From: a virus | DNA length: 40,143 bases | Direction: 5' to 3' (one strand) | Virus record (IMG/VR): IMGVR_UViG_3300032011_000033 | Location: 1-40,143 of that record | Part shown: in pieces, positions 1 through 6,654 of the stretch | Numbering within the stretch: position 1 is the stretch's first letter | Layout: the number at the start of each line of letters is the position of its first letter | Translations under genes and position numbers: made by a program | Notes under the pieces: model-generated | The model's database searches: none | What the model was told of the DNA's origin: nothing | Seen by the model: only the letters and a program-made list of their open reading frames with translations

Positions 1-1
1 G

Positions 2-193
2 CTAACGGACGCTGATACGAGGGAAGATATACTGTTCAATTTAGATACAGTAGTCTCAATCGAAAGAGGCGTAAGGAATCTATCGGTAATTACTACCAGA
101 TGGGGAAGAACAAACGTAGTAGAATCGCTAGATCACATTAAAAAAGAATCGCAAAAGAATAGTGCGGTTGACTTTGCTCCCGATATAGGATAG
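2..193 (+). CDS. Hypothetical protein, C-terminal part (5' end outside window)
   Basis: An open frame enters from the left edge and ends at the TAG at 191-193, giving 63 residues. The tail is mixed charged (ends DFAPDIG) with no transmembrane segment or recognisable motif. Its stop codon forms the first half of the -10 box (TAGTAT, 191-196) of the promoter for the next genes, so the upstream gene and the following unit abut without spare sequence. I do not recognise the family. Confidence 0.55.
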   Translation, partial: LTDADTREDILFNLDTVVSIERGVRNLSVITTRWGRTNVVESLDHIKKESQKNSAVDFAPDIG

Positions 194-196
194 TAT
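168..196 (+). promoter_or_regulatory. Sigma70-like promoter of the first small-gene operon
   Basis: TTGACT (168-173), 17-nt spacer, TAGTAT (191-196). It lies inside the 3' end of the preceding gene. The first start codon (212) is 15 nt after the -10 box, so the leader would be about 8-9 nt. Confidence 0.6.
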
Positions 197-211
197 AAGT
201 TTTGTTGTATC

Positions 212-295
212 ATGGAACTAATCCCCATATTACTAACGGCTTTAATCGCAGGGTATTACTTTGTAAAGTGGACAAATGAGCATTACGATAGATAA
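212..295 (+). CDS. Small single-span membrane peptide (27 aa)
   Basis: Twenty-seven codons encode a hydrophobic stretch (about residues 3-18, ILLTALIAGYYFV-like) followed by a short charged tail, NEHYDR. This is the layout of a one-span membrane micropeptide. It is the first start codon after the promoter at 168-196 and its end overlaps the next gene by 20 nt, as in the rest of this operon. Function unknown. Its small size leaves some doubt that it is translated. Confidence 0.4.
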   Translation: MELIPILLTALIAGYYFVKWTNEHYDR

Positions 296-713
296 AAAAA
301 TAACCAAGGAACGGCGCGACTTTCACTTATTTAGGGAGATATCTCCTAAAATTAAGTGGGAATCCAACTCAATGGTAAAAAGCAATTCAAGAATTGATAA
401 AAATAAAATTTTTGACAAGTGTTCTACCAGCGAATTCCCCTCTGATTCAATTTCAGTAAGAATAAACAGCATGAAGAACAAAAGATTTACTGTCTACTTT
501 TATTCTGAAGAAAAAACTAGAAGCTGGAGCAATGGTCAGACGCATTACAGTTATGTTCCTCAAGCATTGAAGGTGTATTGTGACCACTCAATGATGCACC
601 ATCCAACAAAGCCTATTTATAGCTTCACGGGGCAGATGCCTCATGGTTTGACTCCCGATGAATTAGCTTACGCTTTGGAATATATTGGAAACATTTTATA
701 CGGAGAACAATGA
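276..713 (+). CDS. Hypothetical protein (145 aa)
   Basis: A 145-residue soluble protein with a basic N-terminus and a C-terminal half rich in aromatic residues and His (SYVPQ, HSMMHHP). No signal peptide or membrane segment. Its TGA stop overlaps the ATG of the next gene (ATGA at 710-713), which indicates translational coupling. GGAG about 6 nt upstream of 710 serves the downstream gene. I do not recognise the family. Confidence 0.7.
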   Translation: MSITIDKKITKERRDFHLFREISPKIKWESNSMVKSNSRIDKNKIFDKCSTSEFPSDSISVRINSMKNKRFTVYFYSEEKTRSWSNGQTHYSYVPQALKVYCDHSMMHHPTKPIYSFTGQMPHGLTPDELAYALEYIGNILYGEQ

Positions 714-970
714 AACAGGAGTACAGACATACTAAACCGTACAGAGGCAAAGACCCTTCTTTTGAAAACGAACAAATTGACAACTACCGTAATTTTTCGG
801 TTGACGGAGGGCTTGCAGACTATGTTAGCCATTGTAAGACCAATTATTTAAGCCCTTACAACGATGGGTATACTAGAGATTATTACAGAGGTGAGCTTTT
901 GCGGCTCAAAGCAGTATTAAATCAAACACTTTTAGAGACAGAGAATACATTAAATGGCAAAAACAATTAA
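710..970 (+). CDS. Hypothetical protein (86 aa)
   Basis: An 86-residue tyrosine-rich soluble protein starting at the ATGA overlap with the upstream gene and preceded by a GGAG ribosome-binding site. The C-terminal third (ELLRLKAVLNQTLLETENTL) reads as an amphipathic helix. The last codons overlap the following basic gene. No family recognised. Confidence 0.65.
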   Translation: MKQEYRHTKPYRGKDPSFENEQIDNYRNFSVDGGLADYVSHCKTNYLSPYNDGYTRDYYRGELLRLKAVLNQTLLETENTLNGKNN

Positions 971-1094
971 CAGTAACAAGATAACATTTGGCAAAAAGAG
1001 TAAAGGTCGAAAAGGTATCCACTCCAAAAACAAAAGCAGTTGGAATCCTCGCAGTAAAAACTATAAAAAACCTTACAATGGCCAAGGGAGATAA
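954..1094 (+). CDS. Small basic protein ending YNGQGR (46 aa)
   Basis: Forty-six residues, strongly basic (Lys/Arg/Asn/Ser rich), with the C-terminus KKPYNGQGR. Short basic phage proteins with a Tyr-x-Gly-Gln-Gly-Arg end recur in tailed phages; this is a remembered pattern, not a search. I prefer this frame (ATG at 954) to the competing TTG-start reading that begins at 988, because the latter would place a long basic N-terminal extension on the 1078 gene. It overlaps both neighbours. A nucleic-acid-binding role would fit the charge but is only inference. Confidence 0.5.
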   Translation: MAKTINSNKITFGKKSKGRKGIHSKNKSSWNPRSKNYKKPYNGQGR

Positions 1095-1317
1095 ACACGA
1101 AGGCATCCAAGTATGCGACTTAAATGTCTCTATTTTGGAGATGAAGAAGCATTATGAGGTGCATTTTATTTTTGAAAACTCTCAGAATATAGATAACAGG
1201 ATGGATACGGCTATCAATTATTTAGGGATGGAAGGGTTTTTTAATGATAGAAAGCGTATAAAAGCTACCGCCGTTCATATTTCTGACGGTTATCCATCAG
1301 ACAATCCAAATGAATAA
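1078..1317 (+). CDS. Hypothetical protein (79 aa)
   Basis: Seventy-nine residues from the ATG at 1078 (MAKGDKHEG). The same frame is open back to a TTG at 988, but that part is better explained by the overlapping basic gene at 954-1094. The middle (VSILEMKKHYEVHFIFEN) suggests beta strands. The stop overlaps the start of the next gene at 1310. Family not recognised. Confidence 0.55.
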   Translation: MAKGDKHEGIQVCDLNVSILEMKKHYEVHFIFENSQNIDNRMDTAINYLGMEGFFNDRKRIKATAVHISDGYPSDNPNE

Positions 1318-1507
1318 AAAGCAAATTAAAGATAAGATAAAAAAACAGTTGGGGTGCGATGACGATATGGCAGAAGTAGTCTTTAATCGAGCTTTAGAGG
1401 ATGAAATGATTAAAGTCCACATAAATTGGAATCTAATAATAGGATTGATTATATATTCTATGGTACTTTTAACAGGTATTTGGGCAATATGGAGACATTT
1501 ACAATGA
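1310..1507 (+). CDS. Small membrane protein with C-terminal anchor (65 aa)
   Basis: Residues 1-38 are charged and helical. Residues about 40-60 (NLIIGLIIYSMVLLTGIWAI) form one clear transmembrane span, and the protein ends WRHLQ, giving a tail-anchored layout. It overlaps the upstream gene by 8 nt and the next gene by an ATGA (1504-1507). Function unknown. Confidence 0.6.
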   Translation: MNKKQIKDKIKKQLGCDDDMAEVVFNRALEDEMIKVHINWNLIIGLIIYSMVLLTGIWAIWRHLQ

Positions 1508-1764
1508 TAAAAAAGACTTTTGCTGCTTTATATTTTTTATTTTTATGCGGTTCATGGGTTTGTTTTCTGCTTTTGTGTGGTTGCACTACCCTTGTACCTC
1601 AATCTCCAACCCATTTATATTACGTTATTGACGTACATGGGACTGAACCAGATGCGGAGTTTGTCGATAAAGGGGATGCCCAGCAATATGTAGAGAAGTA
1701 TAAAGAATTTCATACTTATAGAATAGTTAAAGCCCAGCATTATACTCATCCAAGTGAAAATTAG
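1504..1764 (+). CDS. Putative lipoprotein or membrane-anchored protein (86 aa)
   Basis: Start chosen at 1504 (MIKKTFAALYF) because it gives an ATGA overlap with the previous stop and a standard signal: MIKK, a hydrophobic core, then LLLCGC, an imperfect lipobox whose Cys would be lipidated. An in-frame ATG further upstream (1426) would bury this signal behind a polar extension. The rest (about 60 residues) is soluble, with YYVIDVHG and a Lys/Tyr-rich end. Likely envelope-facing; specific role unknown. Confidence 0.55.
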   Translation: MIKKTFAALYFLFLCGSWVCFLLLCGCTTLVPQSPTHLYYVIDVHGTEPDAEFVDKGDAQQYVEKYKEFHTYRIVKAQHYTHPSEN

Positions 1765-1990
1765 AAAAGCCATAGGATACGATGTTCAAAAGCAGTATGA
1801 GATAGAAGCTGATTTTACATTGGATAGAACCCAAATTTCAGAAATCGTTAATGGGTTCTTTGATAAGATGGAGTACAAAGACAGAAAGAAATGGATTTTA
1901 GCAAATGTGCCAGAACCTAATATGGTTTTAGTTGACAATGAGGCAGATGGAGAGCAACCTCCTTTCGTTTATGAAAAAGTCCAAGAATGA
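1754..1990 (+). CDS. Hypothetical protein (78 aa, GTG start)
   Basis: Starts with GTG at 1754, overlapping the previous stop by 11 nt, and ends at TGA 1988-1990. It is acidic, with a likely helix from Asp-Arg-Thr-Gln (about 26) to Lys-Lys-Trp (about 47). No recognised domain. It belongs to the overlapping small-gene operon. Confidence 0.55.
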   Translation: MKIRKAIGYDVQKQYEIEADFTLDRTQISEIVNGFFDKMEYKDRKKWILANVPEPNMVLVDNEADGEQPPFVYEKVQE

Positions 1991-2153
1991 CCTACCTCGC
2001 CGCTACAAAGCAGCATACGACAGACTGTATTCGGAGCTACCGACTTGGAAACGCCAGTTAGTAGATGAAAAGCATGATAGACATTGCGATGAATTAGCCC
2101 AAGAAGTAATCAGATATGCCGAGAAAGAAGAAACCAAAGAAGATAACTATTGA
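1971..2153 (+). CDS. Small charged protein (60 aa)
   Basis: Start set at ATG 1971 (MKKSKNDLPRRY), overlapping the previous gene by 20 nt. A TTG at 1932 is possible but would overlap twice as far. Residues about 8-50 form a long charged helix (ending RYAEKEETKEDNY). No recognised family. Confidence 0.55.
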   Translation: MKKSKNDLPRRYKAAYDRLYSELPTWKRQLVDEKHDRHCDELAQEVIRYAEKEETKEDNY

Positions 2154-2286
2154 GCAGATGAAATCCCACATAAGGGACAACCTTGATAATACGGGCGATC
2201 AAGTTATCGCTCGACTATACGAGGCGATGACGGGAATAACTACCGCTCAAAAGATGAACGATGGTACAATTAGGCTAATAACATAA
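2116..2286 (+). CDS. Small basic protein (56 aa)
   Basis: ATG at 2116 opens MPRKKKPKKITIEQMKSH, then a helical segment (DQVIARLYEAMTG) and a short end, RLIT. The basic N-terminus suggests nucleic acid contact, but no family is recognised. It overlaps the upstream gene by 38 nt and closes this operon before the 45-nt gap that carries the next promoter. Confidence 0.5.
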   Translation: MPRKKKPKKITIEQMKSHIRDNLDNTGDQVIARLYEAMTGITTAQKMNDGTIRLIT

Positions 2287-2331
2287 AAAATTTTAGAAAT
2301 CTTAAAACGTATAAACTAATATAATAACAGT

Positions 2332-2652
2332 ATGGCAGAAGAAACCACTACTCAAGACGGAGCGGGGCAAAGTCAACAACAGTTGCCGCCGCTATTTAAC
2401 GCAACGCTGGCTCGATTGTCAGCCGAAAGGGAAGAAGCACTAGCAGTTTTAGAAATGCTATTTAATCGTTCCGTAGGCATTGGCGACCACACGAATATCG
2501 TGGAGGAAATCGTTAAGACTTCCAAGAAGCTCGCAGATGCTACTGGCACTATCCAAGTCCTGTCTCAGACATTTGGACAGCAAGGACAGCAGCCTACGGG
2601 CGAAGAAGGGCCACAAGTCGTTGGTGATCCCAACGTAACTACTCAGGGTTAA
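2332..2652 (+). CDS. Hypothetical protein (106 aa)
   Basis: A 106-residue acidic protein with Gln/Thr/Gly-rich disordered ends and a helical core (LPPLFNATLARLSAEREE through TGTIQVLSQ). Only six bases separate a TATAAT (2320-2325) from the ATG, so the transcript could be leaderless, although no good -35 box is visible. It is followed by a terminator at 2682-2714. The composition would fit a virion or scaffold-like accessory protein, but I do not recognise it. Confidence 0.6.
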   Translation: MAEETTTQDGAGQSQQQLPPLFNATLARLSAEREEALAVLEMLFNRSVGIGDHTNIVEEIVKTSKKLADATGTIQVLSQTFGQQGQQPTGEEGPQVVGDPNVTTQG

Positions 2653-2681
2653 GAAGAATTACCCCGTTCATACTAAATTCC

Positions 2682-2714
2682 CTCTTTTTCTCAGGAGAAA
2701 GGGGGAGTTTTTTT
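2682..2714 (+). terminator. Rho-independent terminator after the first operon
   Basis: A pyrimidine arm (CTCTTTTTCTC) pairs, with several G-U pairs, with GAGAAAGGGGGAG, followed by seven T (2708-2714). It is weaker than the other terminators in the window but well placed, 30 nt after the 2332 gene. Confidence 0.5.
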
Positions 2715-2927
2715 CGGGTTTTAAGCCTGTTTAATTCAAAGTATTTTCATATTTTTATATGTTTCAGTTTATCTTTAGACGGCTTTTTTAATTTTTAGAT
2801 CGCTTTGTTTCAATTCAACTACATACGTTAGTATGTTTCAAGATGTCTACAAATCGGTCTATTTATTTGTATATGTAATAAGGGATAAGAAAACAATCAA
2901 TAGAGGTAAAGGTTATGAGGTAATAGA

Positions 2928-3050
2928 GTGGAAATCTTAATAGGAATAGTAATAGCAATATACTGGATAGTCAGGGATAGGAGGTATGATAGGTATGAGA
3001 GAGAAGATTGGGATGAAATTACAAAACATATAGTAAAGAAGTTAAAATAA
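2928..3050 (+). CDS. Small N-anchored membrane peptide (40 aa, GTG start)
   Basis: GTG at 2928, preceded by GAGGTA, opens MEILIGIVIAIYWIVRDRRYD. A hydrophobic span at residues 2-14 is followed by a charged cytoplasmic tail (EREDWDEITKHIVKKLK). A terminator hairpin follows 28 nt downstream, which supports a real short transcription unit. Function unknown. Confidence 0.45.
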   Translation: MEILIGIVIAIYWIVRDRRYDRYEREDWDEITKHIVKKLK

Positions 3051-3077
3051 CACTCTCACAATAGGTAGAGATAGGTA

Positions 3078-3110
3078 AAGAACGGTACGAAATGGGACTG
3101 TTCTTTTTTT
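3078..3110 (+). terminator. Rho-independent terminator
   Basis: AAGAACGGT (3078-3086) pairs over 9 bp, one G-U, with ACTGTTCTT (3097-3105), followed by a T run. It closes the small membrane-peptide gene at 2928-3050. Confidence 0.65.
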
Positions 3111-3291
3111 ATTTATTAAAATAAAGAACAAAATTATATTTTACTTCTTTTTTAATTCATTCCTTCCTATATACTAATACTACATATAAATACCAACCAA
3201 ACTAAAACCAAAACCAGTTTAAGTTCAAGTTCAATGATAAAAACCTATCCCCCCGCCGAATAAAAAAAACTTTATTTCAAAAAAAACAAAA

Positions 3292-3390
3292 TTGCGAATG
3301 GGATTTTCGTAAATACGGCTAATTGTGAATGACTTTTTCCGAAATACCGAAAGCTAATTGTGAATTAGATAATGCCAAATATGCTGGGCC
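3292..3390. repeat. Iteron-like imperfect tandem repeats (31-35 bp, about 2.7 copies)
   Basis: Units begin at 3292, 3323 and 3358. Each opens with TTG[CT]GAAT and the first two end CTAA after a TTTTCsGTAAATAC-like middle. The third is degenerate. They lie in AT-rich noncoding DNA upstream of the RuvB-like replication/recombination gene, as iterons of an origin or operator repeats would. Confidence 0.5.
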
Positions 3391-3525
3391 GAAAAAATTA
3401 AATTTATGCCGCCTTAAAATCTCAAATTATTAAAATCTCACTTTTAAGCAAATGATAAATAATGATGTTTTTACCCCATAAAAAAAATATTTTTAGGTTT
3501 TTTGAAATTTTTATCGTATTTTAGC

Positions 3526-3554
3526 TTGACTCCCGAAACCGTAAATTTTATACT
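3526..3554 (+). promoter_or_regulatory. Sigma70-like promoter
   Basis: TTGACT (3526-3531), 17 nt, TATACT (3549-3554). The ATG at 3555 touches the -10 box and would lie upstream of the expected start of transcription, so the in-frame ATG at 3567, 12 nt after the box, is the likely start codon. Confidence 0.75.
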
Positions 3555-3566
3555 ATGGACTGCTTT

Positions 3567-3848
3567 ATGAAGCAAAAAGGAAATTCAACTTACATCGGAG
3601 TATCTCTTAAAGACTTGATGACCTACTTTAAGGAAGATGCTGTTATTCACGTTTCAAAGAAATTCATGGAATCCTATAAAATGATTAGTGGAATTACTGA
3701 AGCACCAAAACCAATATCAATCAAGGTTACTGATAAATCTGAGAAGATAGAGGAACCCAAGGTAATGGAGAAGATAGACACTTCTGTTAAGAAGGAAGAA
3801 ATTGCCCCTGCTCCTATTGAGTTAAATGTCAGCGAAGGAGATTGGTAA
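3567..3848 (+). CDS. Hypothetical protein (93 aa)
   Basis: Start chosen at 3567 rather than 3555 from the promoter position. The N-terminal 45 residues (STYIGVSLKDLMTYF) look folded. The remainder is a Lys/Glu/Pro-rich linker ending in NVSEGDW. No recognised family. A charged disordered tail with a conserved-looking end would suit a protein-protein contact, and the next unit encodes the RuvB-like ATPase; a link between them is only inference. Confidence 0.6.
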   Translation: MKQKGNSTYIGVSLKDLMTYFKEDAVIHVSKKFMESYKMISGITEAPKPISIKVTDKSEKIEEPKVMEKIDTSVKKEEIAPAPIELNVSEGDW

Positions 3849-3882
3849 AAATTAAATTATTGAAAAAAAATCTTTTTTGGGG

Positions 3883-3911
3883 TTGACTTATATTCCGAAC
3901 TGATTTAATAT
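3883..3911 (+). promoter_or_regulatory. Sigma70-like promoter of the RuvB-like gene
   Basis: TTGACT (3883-3888), 17 nt, TAATAT (3906-3911), then ten bases ending CTGTT directly before the ATG at 3922. Confidence 0.75.
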
Positions 3912-3921
3912 ATTCTCTGTT

Positions 3922-4899
3922 ATGACTACTACATCTACTACATTATTCCCACAAGTGATCGGGCAGCACCCTGCCAAGCGTAAGTTTGAGTTTTATATCA
4001 AAGCGTTTGAAAGGACAGGGATCGTCCCTAATATCATGCTCACAGCACCTAAAGGTGCTGGTAAAACTATGTTGGCAAGGGCATTTGCTCGGAATCTTAT
4101 CATGCCAAACACAATGAATCCCAAGAAATTCCTTGAGCTAAATTGTGCTACGATTAAAAATCTCAGACAATTCGTTGAGATGATAATGATTCCTCATATG
4201 CAGAATGAGGACGCTACTGTTCTATTTGATGAATGTCATATGTTACCCAAGGACGTAACAATGGCTTTATTAACTATAACCAATCCCAATAAGGATAACC
4301 ATAACACTTTTAGTTATGAAGGGACGGACATTGAGATTGATTTCAGAAAATTAAGTTTTCTGTTTGCAACTACTGAGCCACAAGAGGTATTCCATGCTTT
4401 GATTGATCGCATGGAGCGTATCGACTTGGATGATTATTCTTATGATGAATTAGGTCAGATACTTCTGCTTAATACTGATAAGATTAGATTCTCTGGTGAT
4501 ATCGTATCAAAACATATCGCACCAGCATTACGGGGCAATGGCAGGGCAGCGCAAAAGATGGCAACTAATATCAAATCTTATGTAGCGGCGAATAACACTA
4601 AAACCTTTAAGTTATCAGACTGGAAGGAACTTTGCCGCATATTGGACATTATGCCGCATGGCATGAATAAGACTGAGCTTCGTTACTTGCGTACTCTACA
4701 TCGGGAGGGAACCGTGCGACTATACAACCTCGCCGCCAAACTCCAGATGACTAGGGCAGCAATTCAATCTGATGCAGAAACCTACTTGCAAAAGCTAAAC
4801 TTCATTGAGGCAACGGCACATGGGAGGCAGCTAACTAATGATGCGAAACTAATGTTTGAGAAAAATCCACAATTATTAGAAAAACGTAAGTCAAGTTAA
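3922..4899 (+). CDS. RuvB-like AAA+ ATPase (Holliday-junction branch-migration type)
   Basis: A 325-residue protein with RuvB layout. Walker A is APKGAGKT (42-49) and Walker B is VLFDECH (D103, E104). The sensor 1 region is FATTEP (148-153), followed by DRMERID as arginine-finger region and ALRGNGRAAQ (about 206-215) in the sensor 2 position. The C-terminal ~80 residues (LRTLHREGTV through HGRQLT) match the RuvB winged helix, which in bacterial RuvB ends in a Gly-Arg-x-x-Thr motif. RuvB drives branch migration as a hexamer with RuvA; no RuvA is visible here, so it may work alone or with host RuvA. A clamp-loader-type ATPase is the main alternative. Leaderless start from the promoter at 3883-3911. 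Confidence 0.75.
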   Translation: MTTTSTTLFPQVIGQHPAKRKFEFYIKAFERTGIVPNIMLTAPKGAGKTMLARAFARNLIMPNTMNPKKFLELNCATIKNLRQFVEMIMIPHMQNEDATVLFDECHMLPKDVTMALLTITNPNKDNHNTFSYEGTDIEIDFRKLSFLFATTEPQEVFHALIDRMERIDLDDYSYDELGQILLLNTDKIRFSGDIVSKHIAPALRGNGRAAQKMATNIKSYVAANNTKTFKLSDWKELCRILDIMPHGMNKTELRYLRTLHREGTVRLYNLAAKLQMTRAAIQSDAETYLQKLNFIEATAHGRQLTNDAKLMFEKNPQLLEKRKSS

Positions 4900-4913
4900 T
4901 ACTATATTAATGT

Positions 4914-5099
4914 ATGAGAAATACGACATATCGTGTTAATGTAACTCAAGAGGGCAACTCACTCAGCGTGGATTCGGTTGAGAAGTTGCGTAAGTTTAAT
5001 CAGCATCGGAGCGAATGGGAGAAGGTTGCAAAGTCGACTTTCACCGCTTCAAATAAAGATGCTAGTACGTTGAAGTATTCCAAGCGGAAACGTAAGTAG
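4914..5099 (+). CDS. Small basic protein (61 aa)
   Basis: ATGAGAAATACG opens MRNTTYRVNVTQEG, one of the family of starts beginning Met-Arg in this region. A TACTAT box lies 8 nt upstream (4900-4905) without a clear -35. The C-terminus (LKYSKRKRK) is very basic. It ends 35 nt before a strong terminator and 14 nt after the RuvB-like gene, so it is probably expressed with that gene. Function unknown. Confidence 0.6.
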   Translation: MRNTTYRVNVTQEGNSLSVDSVEKLRKFNQHRSEWEKVAKSTFTASNKDASTLKYSKRKRK

Positions 5100-5134
5100 A
5101 ATCCCCCCTCAGTAGTAGTCCTCATAACACTACC

Positions 5135-5164
5135 AACCCCACTCGAAAGAGTGGGGTTTTTTTG
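5135..5164 (+). terminator. Strong rho-independent terminator
   Basis: AACCCCACTC, a GAAA tetraloop and GAGTGGGGTT form a perfect 10-bp stem (5135-5158), followed by a run of T. It closes the RuvB-like unit. Confidence 0.9.
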
Positions 5165-5363
5165 TCGGCAAATTTTTAAATCATCAAATAATAATGAATA
5201 GTAAATAAATAAAAGGCAAATAATAGAAGGCGAAATATATAAAGGCGAAATAATGAACCCGAAATAAATAAATAACAAATAAGAGTGGCAATGTAGGCTG
5301 AGGTATGCAGTTTTATTAATTAAGTGATAGATTTACATAGTATATAAATGAACCAAAAAATGT
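5165..5363. other. AT-rich intergenic stretch with short AAGGCGAAATA repeats
   Basis: About 200 nt without a gene. Between 5211 and 5275 a short unit recurs four times in degenerate form (AAGGCAAATAA, AAGGCGAAATA, AAGGCGAAATAA, ACCCGAAATAAA). No promoter or hairpin is evident before the 81-bp element starts at 5364. Confidence 0.45.
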
Positions 5364-5444
5364 CGTAAGTCACTGATAGTCAACGACTTAGGGGCGGGGC
5401 GCCCCCCGGCGCCGTCGTAACTCTTTGATAGTCAACGACTTACG
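5364..5444. repeat. 81-bp bipartite intergenic element, copy 1
   Basis: Two 29-bp repeats (5364-5392, 5416-5444) flank a 23-bp GC-rich core. Each 29-mer has arms of the CGTAAGTC / GACTTACG type around a 13-bp centre containing TGATAGTCA. The core contains the palindrome GGGGCGCCCC. It sits between the terminator at 5135-5164 and the promoter at 5495-5523. Confidence 0.9.
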
Positions 5445-5494
5445 CATCTAAAAGTATATAAAAAAAAAATTATTAAAAAAAATGATTTTTTAGG

Positions 5495-5523
5495 TTGACA
5501 GGCACACATTTTTAACATATACT
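5495..5523 (+). promoter_or_regulatory. Sigma70-like leaderless promoter
   Basis: TTGACA (5495-5500), 17 nt, TATACT (5518-5523), then ten bases ending GCGTT before the ATG at 5534. Confidence 0.85.
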
Positions 5524-5533
5524 CAGCGGCGTT

Positions 5534-5776
5534 ATGGGAAGATATATTAACACTAATTGCACGTATACTCAGGATCACGAAAAGGGAACGTATACATTCA
5601 CGGGGCCATGCCGAGTCACAGGGAAGTCTTACACGGTGACGATTCATGGCAGCGAGCTTTTCGACCTGAACCAAGGCCTCCCTATTCAAGACGCGCTGCG
5701 CTCATTAGATGCAGACCAACGGGAGTTCGTTATGTCGGGAACAAGTCCCGAAGGGTGGGAAAAATTATTCGGATAA
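5534..5776 (+). CDS. Small conserved-looking phage protein (80 aa)
   Basis: Eighty residues. The N-terminal half reads as beta strands (TYTFTGPCRVTGKSYTVTI). The C-terminal half carries ELFDLNQGLPIQDALRSL, DQREFVMSG and SPEGWEKLFG. I recall short phage proteins of unknown role with the same order: a hydrophobic residue followed by NQG, a 'REF.-SG' segment and 'GW..-FG' at the end. The leaderless start follows the promoter at 5495-5523. No catalytic motif is visible. Confidence 0.7.
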   Translation: MGRYINTNCTYTQDHEKGTYTFTGPCRVTGKSYTVTIHGSELFDLNQGLPIQDALRSLDADQREFVMSGTSPEGWEKLFG

Positions 5777-5791
5777 AAATTATTTTTATGG

Positions 5792-5820
5792 TTGACTTGA
5801 ACCAGTAAACAAGGTACTAT
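5792..5820 (+). promoter_or_regulatory. Sigma70-like leaderless promoter
   Basis: TTGACT (5792-5797), 17 nt, TACTAT (5815-5820), then eleven bases ending CAGTT before the ATG at 5832. Confidence 0.8.
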
Positions 5821-5831
5821 CTTTTTCAGTT

Positions 5832-6581
5832 ATGGGTCTACTAAAATTCACATTTGAAAACGCCAAGCTGAAAGGTATTTGGCACTACTCCCTTCCTAGT
5901 GGCTATACTTGCCCCGGAGCTAAAAACTGTAAGACTTTTGCAGATAAGGAAACGGGCAAAGTTCGTGATGAACAAACTCCTGTTGACGGTCAGATTTTCC
6001 GATGCTATGCGGCAATGGATGAAGCTCGCCGTCCTAATGTGCGTAAGGTTCGTTGGGGTAATTTTGACTTGTTAAAGACTTGTCGTACTATTCGGGAGAT
6101 GGTTGACTTGATAGTGGGCAGCATAAAAGAAACCGGATTGAATCGGGGCGGAACTTGTCGGGTGCATATCGGTGGAGACTTTTTTAGTCAGAGATATTTC
6201 AACGCTTGGATGAGAGCGGCCAAACTATTCCCAAACGTGGTTTTTTATTCCTATACTAAAAGCATCAAGTTTTTGCTGGAGTATATCGCCGTTAATGGTG
6301 GCTTGCCTAAAAACTATGTCTTTACCTGTTCGCGTGGTGGAAAGTATGATGACTTAATCCCTCAGACGATGGTGAAAAGCGCAAAGGTGTTTTTCTCTAC
6401 TGAGGAAGCGGAAGCCTTGGGATTGGACGTTGACCACACGGACGACTTGGCAATATCTGGCTCGAATGATTTTGCCTTGGTGATTCACGGGAGTCAACCG
6501 GCGGGGAGCGATGCAAGCAAGGCTCTCTCAGCTAATAAGAAAAAAGGCTTTACGGGCTACAACGCAACTGTTAAAATTTAA
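5832..6581 (+). CDS. Phage gp88-family protein (249 aa)
   Basis: A 249-residue protein with the marks of the 'gene product 88' phage family: GIWHYSLPSGYTCPGAKNC near the N-terminus (two Cys six residues apart), FRCYAA (about 56-61), a His-Ile-Gly-Gly-Asp-Phe-Phe motif (about 111-118), and FYSYTKS after it. The conserved Cys, His and Asp residues suggest metal binding. The family has no established biochemical function that I can name. It has its own leaderless promoter (5792-5820) and heads a unit continuing to 7251. Confidence 0.75.
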   Translation: MGLLKFTFENAKLKGIWHYSLPSGYTCPGAKNCKTFADKETGKVRDEQTPVDGQIFRCYAAMDEARRPNVRKVRWGNFDLLKTCRTIREMVDLIVGSIKETGLNRGGTCRVHIGGDFFSQRYFNAWMRAAKLFPNVVFYSYTKSIKFLLEYIAVNGGLPKNYVFTCSRGGKYDDLIPQTMVKSAKVFFSTEEAEALGLDVDHTDDLAISGSNDFALVIHGSQPAGSDASKALSANKKKGFTGYNATVKI

Positions 6582-6585
6582 TACC

Positions 6586-6654
6586 GTGGAAGCAATGGTT
6601 TTTGTGGTGGGTATCTTATTAGCTTTTTGGTTAATTTATGAGCAGGAAAAATGA
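6586..6654 (+). CDS. Putative membrane micropeptide (22 aa)
   Basis: GTG at 6586, or ATG at 6595, gives MVFVVGILLAFWLIYEQEK: one hydrophobic span followed by a short charged end. The stop overlaps the next start as ATGA (6651-6654), a coupling pattern used by real genes throughout the window. The size leaves doubt. Confidence 0.35.
   Translation: MEAMVFVVGILLAFWLIYEQEK

Larger units (their letters stand above)
2715..3525. other. AT-rich, gene-poor stretch
   Basis: About 800 nt with only one convincing small gene (2928-3050), its terminator, and tandem repeats at 3292-3390. The rest is A/T-rich, with homopolymer runs of up to eight A. No gene longer than 45 codons fits. A noncoding control region or replication origin is possible; the repeats are the only positive hint. 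Confidence 0.5.

Noticed and set aside
988-1317. A 109-codon reading with a TTG start
   Set aside because: Its first 30 codons overlap the better 46-codon basic gene at 954-1094, and an internal ATG at 1078 gives a compact gene of the usual kind.
5000-5278. A minus-strand 92-codon frame with an internal MRTTTEGG start after GTGTT
   Set aside because: It runs across a strong terminator hairpin and opposite a plus gene; no promoter is present.
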